DNA from: Babylonia areolata
Taxonomy: Eukaryota > Mollusca > Gastropoda > Neogastropoda > Buccinidae
Reading direction: 5' to 3'
NCBI RefSeq assembly: GCF_041734735.1
Contig: NC_134878.1
Span: forward strand, 14,991,401 to 15,055,400
DNA: 64,000 bases
The notes under the pieces are model-generated. The model ran no database searches and was not told the DNA's origin. It worked only from the letters and a program-made list of their open reading frames with translations. Positions within the stretch are counted from its first letter, which is position 1. The number at the start of each line of letters is the position of its first letter. The position numbers were made by a program, and so were the translations under genes. This document shows positions 48,401-61,675 of this stretch, piece after piece.

Positions 48401-51400
48401 CACTGCAACAAAAGGGTGTGCAATATTTCTGCAGAAAATTTAACAATTTGTATGTACCCACCAGTGTAAAAATGCCCTTTCAGTTTAAATTTTGTGAGGA
48501 CACCTGGAATCTTTGCAGCAAACATTTTTCTAACACCTTCACACATTCACACACACACACACACACACACGCACGCGCACTTCCACATCAGACTCACATA
48601 TTGTAGCCACTGGTGTAAAAATGTCCTTTCAGTTTAAATCTTTGTCTGGACATGTGAAATTTCTACAGCAACGTTCTTCCTGTCTCTATCTCTCACACAT
48701 ACACACACATATACGAACCAACACACAAAGACACACACACACACTGAACCACACACACTGACCCCCCCACCACCACCCCCCCAGCACCTCCCCCCCCCAC
48801 ACACACACATTGACCCATACCAAGACACCCCCACTCCCCACCCCAAAACCCCCCACACAAACATAACTCCACATAACAAACAGACACTGCACACTCACTT
48901 TCCAGTGACGTTGCTGGTGACAGGGATGGAGTAGGTCAGCATCAGCCCCAGCCCCCACGAGTCCAGGTACGGTGAGGTCCACAGACCGTTGGCCGTGATG
49001 GCATTGGATGACAGGAACTCGTAGTAGTTGCTCATCTGGGAGATGAGGTTCTCTCCAGTCAGCAGCTTCTTCATGCTGCCGTTGTGGTCGCAGGCCATCT
49101 TCCCCGGGAAGATCTCCGCGTCCTCCACGATCAGGTAGCTGAACACGCGTGCCTGCAGAAAAAACAAAACCAGTGAGTGTCATGACTCCACCCCAGTGTT
49201 GTGACCCCACCCCAGTGTGGTGACCTCACCGGTGAGTGTTATGACCCCACCTAGTGTCGTGACCCCATCCAGTGAGTGTCATTGTACCACCCTATGGGTG
49301 TCATGACTCCACCCAGTGGTGTGACCCCACCCCAGTGTCGTGACCCCACACTATCCAGTGTCGTGACACCCCCCACCCCACCCTCAGTGAGTGTTATGAC
49401 CCCCACCCCACCCAATGTCATGACCCCACCCAGTATCATGACCCCACCCACGCCGTGACCCCACCCAGTGTCATGAACCCACCCAGTATCATGACCCCAC
49501 CCATGTCGTGACCCCACCCAGTGTCATGACCCCACCCCAATGTCTTGATCCCACCCAGTGTCATGACCCCACCCCAATGTCTTGATCTCACCCAGTGTCA
49601 TGACCCCACCCACGTCGTGACCCCACCCAGTGTCATGACCCCACCCCAGTGTCATGATCCCACCCATGTTGTGACCCCACCCCACCCAGTATCATGACCC
49701 CATCCCCAGTGCAGTGACCCCACCCCAGTGTCATGATCCCACCCAGTATCATGACCCCACCCAGTGTCGTGACCCCACCCCAGTGTCATGACCCCACCCC
49801 AGTGTCATGACCCCACCCAGTGAGCGGTATGTCGTGCCGTGGTTTCAATTTCTGTTCCAGTTTCTCAAGGACCCATCACTGTGTCTGGATGAGTCCATAT
49901 TATATCCAAAACCATATTTGCTGGGCAGATGCCTGATTAGCAGCATAACCCAACGTGCTTAGTGAGGCCTTGAATGCATGTGGAGTGATGGCCTAGAGGT
50001 AACGCGTCCGCCTAGGAAACGAGAGAATCTGAGCGCGCAGGTTCGAATCACGGCTCAGCTGCCGATATTTTCTCCCCCTCCACTAGACCTTGAGTGGTGG
50101 TCTGGACGCTAGTCATTCGGATGAGACGATAAACCGAGGTCCCGTGTGCAGCATGCACTTAGCGCACGTAAAAGAACCCACGGCAACAAAAGGATTGTTC
50201 CTGGCAAAATTCTGTAGAAAAATCCACTTCAATAGGAAAAGCAAATAAAACCACACGCAGGAAAAAATACAAAAAAATGGGTGGCGCTGTAGTGTAGCGA
50301 CGTGCTCTCCCTGGGGAGAGCAGCCCGAATTTCACACAGAGAAATCTGTTGTGATAAAAAGAAATACAAATACAAATGTGTATATATTTGTGCACATGTC
50401 AGAGTGGATTCCTGCTACAAAAGTTTGCCAGATGGCAATGCTCAAGAGCGCCAAGCGTGTCCTGCACAAAGACCTCAGTTTATCATTATATCCGAATGAC
50501 TAGACGCTCAGTTTGATTTTCCAGTTTGACTGGCGAGACTGGGATTCTAACCCAGACTTTCACTGACACTGTATTATCAGATAAGCATCTCAGCATACTG
50601 CCACCATGAAAATGAAAAAGCTATTGTACTGAATTGTATTGTATAATTTTTTTTTTTTTTTTGTCACAACAGAATTTCTCTGCGTGAAATTAGGCTGCTC
50701 TTCCCAAGGAGAGAGCTCATCACTTCAGTGCAGAAGTCACCCATATTGTTTTGTGACCACCGTTCACCTTCTTGTGCGTGATGGCTCGCACAGATGTCCC
50801 TTGTTCACTGAGTATAATTTACAATACTTGTTTTATAAACTCATTCAATAGCTTGAAGCTTATTTATTGGTTTACAGCTGTGGGTTGTGTTTTCTTTTGG
50901 CAGTAAATCAAATGGTTCATCATTTACAAGAACAAAAGAGGGAAAGACAGATATCATACTCTAAATCTGACGGGCACAATAGCCGAGTGGTTAAAGCGTT
51001 GGACTTTCAATCTGACGGTCCTGGGTTCGAATCACGGTGACGGCGCCTGGTGGGTAAAGGGTGGAGATTTTTTACGATCTCCCAGGTCAACACATGTGCA
51101 GAACTGCTAGTGCCTGAACCCCCTTCGTGTGTATGTGCACGCAGAAGATCAAATATGCACGTTAAAGATCCTGTAATCCATGTCAGCGTTCGGTGGGTTA
51201 TGGAAACAAGAACATACCCAGCATGCACACCCCCAAAAGCGGAGTATGGCTGCCTACATGGCGGGGTAAATAAAAAAACAAACAAACAGTCATACACGTA
51301 AAATGTTACATGTCTGTCTGAGTGAGTATGTGTGTGCGTCTGAAATCTGATTGAATGACACAAGAAACGAATGATGAGCGCCCAGTGGCAGCCGTCAGTC

Positions 51401-54400
51401 GGCTTTACCCAGGTAGGCAGCCTGTGGTGCAAATGTCCCCGTGTATGTAAAGCGCTTAGAGCTTGGTCTCTGACCGAGGATAGGCACTATAGAAGTATCC
51501 ACATCAATCAATCATTTACAAGAACAAAAGAGGAAAAGACGGATATCATACTCTAAATCTGTACAAGAGAAAGGCACATATAATATTCAACGGTCGTCAT
51601 ACAACACTGTAACAGTACAGTTACTTGTCCACTATGTACTACTACTCTTCATACAACCAAGGCACATAACATTCAACCTTCGTCTTGCAACACAGTTACG
51701 GTACTTATATTCCTGTTTAACGTTCACAAACGTATTCATACCGGCGGATTGAGGTACTTGTTCTTCTCCATGGCCAGATGGTATACTTCTGTCCAGTTGT
51801 ATTTGCAGATTGGCCCAGGCACATAGCCACTACGAGTATAGTAACCTGAAAGACACAACAAAAAAGGAAATTTTCTTCCTAAAATTACGTTCAAGTAACA
51901 AACTTACCGTGACCCACTAGTACAGACTCCGGAAGGGGTCTGATTCCTGTCCTGTGCAAACTACTACCCGCCTATGCGGAGAAAACGAAAGTAGCTACGG
52001 CTGATAACCTCCCGAAGTTGGTTACCTCCCCTTTACATCCCTGACTATCGCCCTCTTTTGACATCCTTGACTACTGTTGACGCGTATGCTTTGTCAGTGA
52101 GGTGGCGGTCACCTGACTGGATAAAGACAACTTATAAGTCAGGAAGACAATCACCATTCTTTAAGAAGACTTCTTCCTCTTGGGATTACATGACTTTTGT
52201 TCAGCAAAATCAATGATACCACTGATAAGATCACAAAATGTAGTAACTGAATTTCAAACTCATGCCACGTTCATCTAACTCCACCAAAGTTCAGCAGGCT
52301 GATGATACGTCATCACAAGGCCACCCACCAAAGGATGTCACAAACTATGCTAAGCCATAAAACAAGGTTTCTTTCTTTCTGAGTTTGTGAGCTGCAGGTC
52401 TTGTCTATGAGTGGACTTTACTGTGTATTGCTGAAGATATAAGCAGCCACAGCCCCATTTTCAGAGGTGGACCTGCTGGTCAAGTTTGCGTTTCAATAAC
52501 CCATGTTTACCCGCTTTAACATGCATATTTGCTCTTTTGCATGTGTGCACAAACAAACAGAATCAAGGCATGAGCATGTCTCCACATATGCTGACCCAGG
52601 GGACTGGAAAAATATCCACCCTTAATCCAACAACAGGCGCTGATACTGAGATCAGTCCCCCCCCAAACCCTCAGACTGAAAGACCAATTACCAAGACTTC
52701 TACTTCTAGACCCTGGAAAAGGGCGAAACATTTCCAAGACTTTTCCAGTCCCTGTGAAATGATTCTCTCCATTTTCCCCAAGACTTTCCCAGACTTCCAT
52801 GACTGTGTACACAAACTCTGAAATGTTGAGGAGGAGTGACTAGAATGTGACAGGAATAATGTATGCAAATATTTCATTGCATCTATTTGATTCTTAAAAA
52901 AAAAAAATCATGTAAAAAGTAAAAAGAGATAAAAACATAGTTTGTTCTCTTTCCATGTTTCTGTCTTCTTCTTCTCCTTCTTCTTCTTCTTCTGCGTTCG
53001 TGGGCTGCAACTCCCACGTTCACTCGTATGCACACAAGTGGGCTTTTACGTGTATGACCGTTTTTACCCCTCCATGTAGGCAGCCATACTCCATTTTCGG
53101 GGGTGTGCATGCTGGGTATGTTCTTGTTTCCATAACCCACCGAACGCTGACATGGATTACAGGATCTTTAACGTGCGTATTTGATCTTCTGCTTGCATAT
53201 ACACACGAAGGGGGTTCAGGCACTAGCAGGTCTGCACATATGTTGACCTGGGAGATCGTAAAAATCTCCACCCTTCACCCACCAGGCGCCGTCACCGTGA
53301 TTCGAACCCGGGACCCTCAGATTGACAGTCCAACTCTTTAACCACTCGGCTATTGCGCCCGTCCATGTTTCTGTCAAAATGTGTGTCTCTGTCTTGGTTT
53401 TTTAACCCCTACCCCACCCCACCCCCACTACCCTAGCCCCCACCTGCCACCAACCCCAAATGTTTCTCTCTCATTTTCTTCTTTTTCTATGTATCTGAAA
53501 ATGTGTATGTGTGATTCCCTTTTCTTACACTTTTTTTCTTTTTTTCTTCTTTTCAATCAAAAAAAAAAAAAAAAATCTCACATGCCCTAACATGACACAT
53601 ATGTATGACGTACATCTGATTGTTTTTTGTGAGAAAGAAAAATGAAATGACTTAATAAATGATAATAGTAATTATAATAGTAAACATAGAGCAACAACAA
53701 CAACAAACAACAACAGCACCAATAATGCCAACATCACCATCAACACCAGTACCAACACCACCACCACCAACAACAATAATAACAATAATAATAATAACAA
53801 AAGAGGCAAGGCCTTCAAGACTCACTTGTGATACACTTAAAAAAAAAATCTAATCGTTAAATGTGTTCTGTATTTGTTATTATAAAGCTTCGCGCTTAAA
53901 AAAAAAAAAGCCTTGTACACTGAGAGTAAAACGCACAAGCTTTTTATGTATTGAGTATAATTTCAAAATGTAATGTTTAAGATGAGAAAGATCAGTTTAA
54001 AGCAAATTAAGTCCCCTAGCATTAATTACAGATTAATTTCCCTTTTTTACTATCTGCACCAAAACGTTTGCAAAATAAATAAAAATTCCATGCTTAGCAA
54101 AAGAAGTTCCTGTTTGAACAAAAAATGATAATAATGACTCCTCTTGTTGTTGTGTCAGAATATCAGATCAAAGTGCCAAGTTTAGAGAATACAAAAAATA
54201 TAAATATAACAGTAAATGCAGTTTGCATATAATTAGGCTTCATTCTTTTTTTTCTTCTTTTTTTTTGTGCCCATCCCAGAGGTGCAATATTGTTTTAAAC
54301 AAGATGACTGGAAAGAACTGAATTTTTCCTATTTTTATGCCAAATGTAGTGTCAACTGACAAAGTATTTGCAGAGAAAATGTCAATGTTAAAGTTTACCA

Positions 54401-56855
54401 CGGACACACAGACACACACACACACAGACAACCGAACACCGGGTTAAAACATAGACTCACTTTGTTGACACAAGTGAGTCAATAATAACAATAACAACAA
54501 TAATAATAATAATAATAATAAATTACCAATAATATCAATAATGACAGAACAAGAACAAGAACAAGAAGAACAAGAACAAGAAGAACAAGAGGAAAGGAAC
54601 TCTGACCTGGCCCACAGCGAACCTGCTCCCCATCAGTGTCCAGGCCGTCAGTGGCAAACACGATGATGGACTGGCAGCCCGTGCGGGGAACACTGCGCAG
54701 CAGTTCAAAGGTGATGTCGAACCCCTTCCTGTCAAGCATCAAGATTGATAACAAAACGTTTATTTAAAGTAAGCAGAAGTTAAAGGGAGATGTCAGCATC
54801 AACACCAATAACAAAGCATTTTTTGCTTAACTCATTCTAAAGCAGGTACGAGATAACTCGTACCATGATGACTTCCTCTGTGGACCAGGTACGAGTATTC
54901 TCGTACCAACACACTATTCTGATTTCGTTCATTCTTGCTTGGTACAGGTGGCATTCTAAACTGAACCGTTGACTGATTCTGGAAGTATGAAAACGAAGCT
55001 ATGTTTGACGGATTAAAACAACAATTTTCCTTAGATTTTTGCTGTTTTATTTTTAGTGAACCACCATGTTTGTGTTTTTTCTGCAGTGGTCTCATGTAGT
55101 GCTGGTCCAGGTGAGTTGTAGAGGCATGTAGCTGTGGGGTAGAATGAGTTAAGTAAGTAGCAGTTCAAAGGTAAAGTCGAACCCTTTCCTGTCAGCATCA
55201 AAACTGAAAACAAATGAGCTGTGGGGTTGATGGGCGCAATAGCCGAGTGGTTAAAGTGTTGGACTTTCAATCTGAGGGTCCCGGGTTCAAATCACGGTGA
55301 CGGCGCCTGGTGGGTAAAGGGTGGAGATTTTTACGATCTCCCAGGTCAACATATGTGCAGACCTGCTACTGCCTGAACCCCCTTTGTGTGTATATGCAAG
55401 CAGAAGATCAAATACGCACGTTAAAGATCCTGTAATCCATGTCAGCGTTCGGTGGGTTATGGAAACAAGAACATACCCAGCATGCACACCCCTGAAAACG
55501 GAGTATGGCTGCCTACATGGCGGGGTAAAGAACGGTCATACACGTTAAAGCCCACTCGTGTGCATACGAGTGAACGCAGAAGAAGAAGAAGAGCTGTGGG
55601 GTAGAATGAGTTAAGTAAGTAGCAGTTCAAAGGTAAAGTCGAACCCTTTCCTGTCAGCATCAAAACTGATAACAAACAATTTATGTAAGTAAGCAGCAGG
55701 ATATGTCAAACTCTTTCCTATATTGTAATGTATTGTCATGTATTGTCATGTATTGTATTGCAGTGCATTGTATTGTACTGTGTTGTATTGTGTTGTATTG
55801 TATTATATTGCATTGCATTGTATTCTATTGTATTTGTATTTGTATTTCTTTTCATCACAACAGATTTCTCTGTGTGAGAATTCGGGCTGCTCTCCCCAGG
55901 GACAGCGCGTCGCTACACCACAGCACCACCTTTTTTTTTTTAAATTTTTCCTGAGTGCAGTTTTATTTGTTTTTCCTAAGTGAATTTTTCTACAGAATTC
56001 TGCCAGGAACAACCCTTTTGTTACCGTGGGTTCTTTTACGTGTGCTAAGTGCATGCTGCACACAGGACCTCTGTTTATCGTCTCATCAGAAATAGCTTCT
56101 TTTTTTTTTTTTAACTGCTTTAATATTCAAGAAAGCAGTAGTTCAAAGGTGATGTTGAACCTTTTCCTCTCAGCATCAACATCAATAACAAAGCATTCAT
56201 TTAGGTTAGCAGCAATTTCCTGTATTGTAATATATTGTATTGTGTTATTTGTTGTCAGCATTACTGAAATAATAAAATATTTATTGAAGTAAGCAGCAGT
56301 TTTCAAAGCTGACGTCAAACCCTATCCTGTCAGAATCAACATCAATAACAAACAATTTATTTAAGTAAGCAGCAGGATATGTCAAACTCTTTCTTATCGT
56401 AATGTATTGTATTGTATGTATTGCATTGTACTTGTACTGTATCATACTGTCAGCATTATTGAAATAATAAAACAAATTATCGAAGAAAGCAGCAGTTCAA
56501 AGGTGATGTCGACCACCTTCCAGTTAGCATCAAAATTCATAACGTAGCATTTATTTAGGTAAGCATGCAGGATATGTCAAACCCTTCCCTATACATTACG
56601 ATACAGGAAAGTATGAAACAGCTGACCTTCCTCTTTAAAATCATGTCATTTGAAGCAAACTTCAAAAAAAAAAAAAAGCTCTCAAGAAATATTTGATGGA
56701 AAAAATATGATACCTTATATAAATTGTCATGATTATCCTTTGTCTCTGATATTCCTGTCTATTTATTGTGTATCCATCTGTTTGTTAATTTCTCTCTGTC
56801 TTCTGACTCAACCTACCTTCTTTTCCTCCCTTTCTGAACTTGTATTTTTACCAGT

Positions 56856-56890
<35 letters not shown>

Positions 56891-57228
56891 TCAGTCTTGC
56901 TCTCGTTCTCACCCTCACTGTCTCTCTCATAAAATATCTTTGTTAATCAACTTAATGACGTAAGAATGCTGCTTTTGTGTGTATAACTCTGTCGATATCA
57001 TATATATATGTTCATTTGCTATTTGTCCGTATACCGTTTTTCACCATAGAATTTGTGTTTCTTATCGCACTTGATCTTTCATGTTATACTCTTCCCACCC
57101 CCTCCATCTTTTCTTCTGTTTTCTGGTCTTTTCTTTTTCCTTTCTTTTTTTTCTGAGGGCAGGATGGAAAAAAAACCGTGTAGAAGCTTATTCTTTTACC
57201 CTCATTAAAGATCATTTTGACTTGACTT

Positions 57229-57259
<31 letters not shown>

Positions 57260-58464
57260 ACACACACGCACACACACACACACACACACAGAGATTTCTA
57301 AAACACCTTTCCTACTTCTTCTAAGAGTGACTCATAAAAATATAAAGTATCTAACAGCTGAGAAAACATTCACAGAGACACAAAAAATCTGGATTAAAAT
57401 GGTATATGTCTCTTCACTGTATTATAAATTCTACTACTGCTTCCCTTCCAGCCTTTGTGGGCTGCAACTCCAAAGTGGAGTTATATGTATGAGTGAGCTT
57501 TCACAAGTATAACCATTTTTACCCTGATATGTAGGCAGCCATACTCCATGTTCACAGTTGCCCATGCTGGGTATGTTCTTTTTTTCCATAACCCACCAAC
57601 GCTGACATGGATTACAGAATCCCTAACATGCACCTTTGATCTTCTGCATGCATATACACACGAAGGGGGCCGAGGTACAAGCAGGTCTGCACAACTGCTG
57701 ACATGGAAGATCAAAAAAAATCCCCATCCTTAACCCACCAGGTGCGAAAAAATCGTGGATCCACCGAACACCACCGAAGTGACTCAGCAGCACTGCAGGG
57801 TCTCCTCTGGTGTGTGGCCTCCTGGCATCCTGACATCGATGGTTCCCTGCGGACTGCCGATGCTGGAACTGTGACAGACGAACCCGGGTGTGGCCATAGT
57901 ATGGAGGAATCTAAATGAGCAGCGTGAGAGTAATGCCACTGAAATGGTGCAGATGATGGGGCAGAAAAAAAATCAAAAAAAATCATGGATCCAACTCAGG
58001 AAACCTGGGCAAGAACCCAGCGCTCTAACCGTTAGTTCTGCCTCTGCACCCTTGTCATAAGTTCTTTTTTTTTTTTTTTTTTTTTGTCCCATTGCCTTGT
58101 ATAGCTAAGAAGCTTCTCTTTCACTTACTGAAGTTCGGTGGTGCCCCCTGCCTTCAGCTTGTCGATCTTCTCGATTAGGTCTTTCCTGTGAGCGTTGGTT
58201 GCTGGCACCATGCGTTTCTTCTGACAGCTCAGCACGTCCGTGTCATACATGTACCATCTGAAATGTGAGTGCGCGACATGTTGTGGTTGGTTTTGTGAAT
58301 TTATTTATTCATTCAGTTCCAAACAGCTTTTCGTCCATGCTGAGGATGTTTTATGTATATGTTTTGTGAGACTGTCTGTAGATCAGACTGAGTGTTTTCC
58401 TCTTTCTTTAGTTCAACGTCTTTTCACTGTTTAGTGATGTTTGAATTGATGGAGACAAAAAAAA

Positions 58465-58550
<86 letters not shown>

Positions 58551-59120
58551 TGTGGGCAGGGGGTGCAAATAAGTTGGATCAGTGGTCTCATGATGTCTGT
58601 TTGCAATGAGTGTGTGAACTGATTTATTTCATCGTTTCACCATTTACAGTTTCATGACTTTCGCACACATAAAATACTTTAGGCTCTGTTTCAGATAAAA
58701 GGTACAGAATATGTGTTCATTACTATCAACATTAGTGATAGTATGTTCACTGAAGTTACTCATATTAGACTATAAATAAATCAAAGATGAGTTTACAATT
58801 ATCATAAGAACAGACAAAGAAACTCTTTATATAAGGAAAAAGAAAAGAGGAAGAAAGGAAAAAAGGAGAAAGAAAAAAACAACAACAGGGATGGCGTCAT
58901 GGGTAGAGAAATACATGTACGCAGAGGAAGGACAGACAGACAAACAGAGACAGAGAGACAGAGATGAATTAGTTTTTTGATGACAAATTTCCTATTGAAC
59001 AACTTTTATATGTAACTGGCCAGCTCCTAATTGGAAAGACATTACTCAATCACAGAAGTGGTAAAACAATGGCAAGATATTATTTTTTTTCTTCTTTTTG
59101 ACTCACTTGTGTAAACAAGT

Positions 59121-59152
<32 letters not shown>

Positions 59153-61629
59153 CCTGTGTGTCTGTATGTCCATGGTAAACTTTAACATCAACATTTTCTC
59201 TGCAAATACTTTGTCAGTTGACACCAAATTCGGCATAAAAATAGGAAAAATTCAGTTCTTTCCAGTCATCTTGTTTAAAACAATATTGCATCTCTGGGAT
59301 GGACTCAAAAAAATAAAAAAGAAGCCAAATTATATGTAAACTGCATTTACTGTCATATTTATATTTTTTTTATTCTCTAAATTTGGCACTTTGATCTGAT
59401 ATTCTGACACAACAACAAGAGCAGTCATTATTATCATGTTTTGTTCAAACAAGAACTTCTTTTGCTAAGCATGGAAGTTTTATTTATTTTGCAAACCTTT
59501 TGGTGCAGATAGTAAAAAAGGGAAATTAATCTGTAATTAATGCTAGGGGACTTAATTTGCTTTAAACTGATCTTTCTCATCTTAAACATTACATTTTGAA
59601 ATTATACTCAATATATATAAAGCTTGTGTGTTTTACTGTCAGTGTACAGGGCTTTCACTGTGTTCATTTGCCCAAGTGGTCTTTTTCGGAAAATACTAAA
59701 ATCAATAGGACGAGTGGACTTTATAGATCTATTGGCTGAGCCCTGAAGGTCATGGGCAAAAATCAATTGCGTACACATATTTATACACATTGAAAGCGCG
59801 TGCTCATACTCTTCGCGAACGCGAACGACGCCATTTTGTTTCAAGTTGCTGACCTGCCCGTTCAATCCTATATTCAATCGACAATACACGATAACATGTG
59901 ATGGAAAGTTGGAGAAGGAGACCGTTAAATATTTATTCAGAGAAAGATTTGTGAACGCCTCATCACTTACTGGGTTATGCCCCAAACTGCCATAAAAATA
60001 TCCACAGAATCAGTCGGAATTCACAGTTAAAAATTGTAAACCATGCGAGTTAATACCCTTGAATTGATGAAACGAAAAAATTTCCAGTCTTGACTTTTCT
60101 CAAAATGAAGTCCTTTTCACTTCATACGACGTTTATAAGTACTTGTACTTGGCTCTACATGTTATTAGTTTAACAAAATACTAAATTTTCATATCAACTT
60201 TAAAACTATAAAACTAGAACAAACATAAAAGAGAAATTGAATCGACCATGTCGTACTACATTCCTGGCGGGTGTAACTAAACTTGTACATCTACCTAGAT
60301 CTAGAGAAAACGGCTAAATGTTGCAGTGTGGTTGCGGTGATAACCACATCTCCTTTACCGCGGACTTAAAAAGAATTTTTTATTGCCCTTAAAGATTTTT
60401 TGAATGCCCAAGATACACCAGAATAATATGATTTAAACAGCGTTCTCACTGTGAATACCGCAATTGATTTATCGCCCTTTAAAAAAGTATGTTCAAATAT
60501 TAAATTTTAGAACGTCAGTTAAGGAGCCACGATAGTGTAATGGGTAAGACAGTTTCTTCTCACCCAAACACGAGGGGTTCGAATCTGGTTAGGACTTTTT
60601 TTTTTCTTTTTTTTTTTAACCCGAAGCTTTATAATAACAAATACAGAACACATTTTAACAATTAGATTTTTTTTTTTTTTTTTAAGTGTATCACAAGTGA
60701 GTCTTGAAGGCCTTGCCTCTCTTGTTTTTTCTGTTATTGATACAAGCAACTAATCAAGACACATCAAATAAGTTTCTTATACTTACTTTCCAACCTCATT
60801 CCAATGACTGGCACGTGAGCAGATGACGTTCACATAATCTTGTTTGGTCAGAGTACGGATCACATTCTTGGCTACAGCTTTGGCAATGGCAAACTTCTCT
60901 CCTTTAATGGACAGACTGGAAAAAAAAAAAATCACCACAGTTATGACATAAATGTAATGCCCTTCCTGGACTGATTTTTTCCTCCTTTAACCCTTTGACT
61001 GATCAGTATGCTCCGTCAGTTAAGGGCTGTTGCTGGAGATGTGACTGAGATTACAGGTTAGGACACTGGTCATCTTTTTTTTAGACTCCTTCCTTGTGGG
61101 ACTGCATGAATTTTTGTTCAGCAAAACCAATCACACCGCTTAAAAGTATGCAAGAAGTAGCTGTCACACTTTCAAATTCATGCCACATTGATTTCAATTC
61201 ATCATGGTTAAGTAGCCAAGGGGTTTAGCTATGAAACAAAACTCCGCATAGGCGGACAGTAGTTTGCTCAGGTCAGGAATGTCAGACCCCTGCCCAAGTC
61301 TGCACTAGTGGGTCACGGCTAAGTATGTGTAATTAAAAGCAATCTCAACATTTAAGCTGCATAATGATGACACACAATTATTACGTAGTCAAGGGGTTAA
61401 GCTATGTAACAAAAAGTGATCTCAACATTTAAGATGCATAATGATGACATGCAAAAAAATAACAACAACAAAATGCAGACTATAAACGGAATAAAGTAGC
61501 TAAGAAAATAAGGTTCTAAAGAACACAAAAGCACACTGGTCTATTCAGGTATCAAGGATATATGTGTGTGCACATGTGAGCACATGTGCGCATGTGTGTG
61601 CATGTCTGTGTGCCTCTGTGTGTGTGTGT

Positions 61630-61675
<46 letters not shown>

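Larger units (their letters stand above)
54768..56590 (-). repeat. Array of decayed exon-4-start copies in intron 3
   Basis: On the gene strand the start of exon 4 with its acceptor (CTGACAG then GAAAGGGTTCGAC...TTTGAACTGCTG-like) recurs at about 54768-54825, 55157-55214, 55620-55683, 56140-56206, 56290-56362 and 56489-56555, with shorter scraps (AGGATATGTCAAACTCTTTCC) at 55697, 56376 and 56567. Each keeps up to 30 bp of exon plus 30-50 bp of intron (ATAACAAA, TTATTTAAGTAAGCAGC). MITE M4a, SINE-A copy A18 and a SINE-D have inserted into it. Confidence 0.8.
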
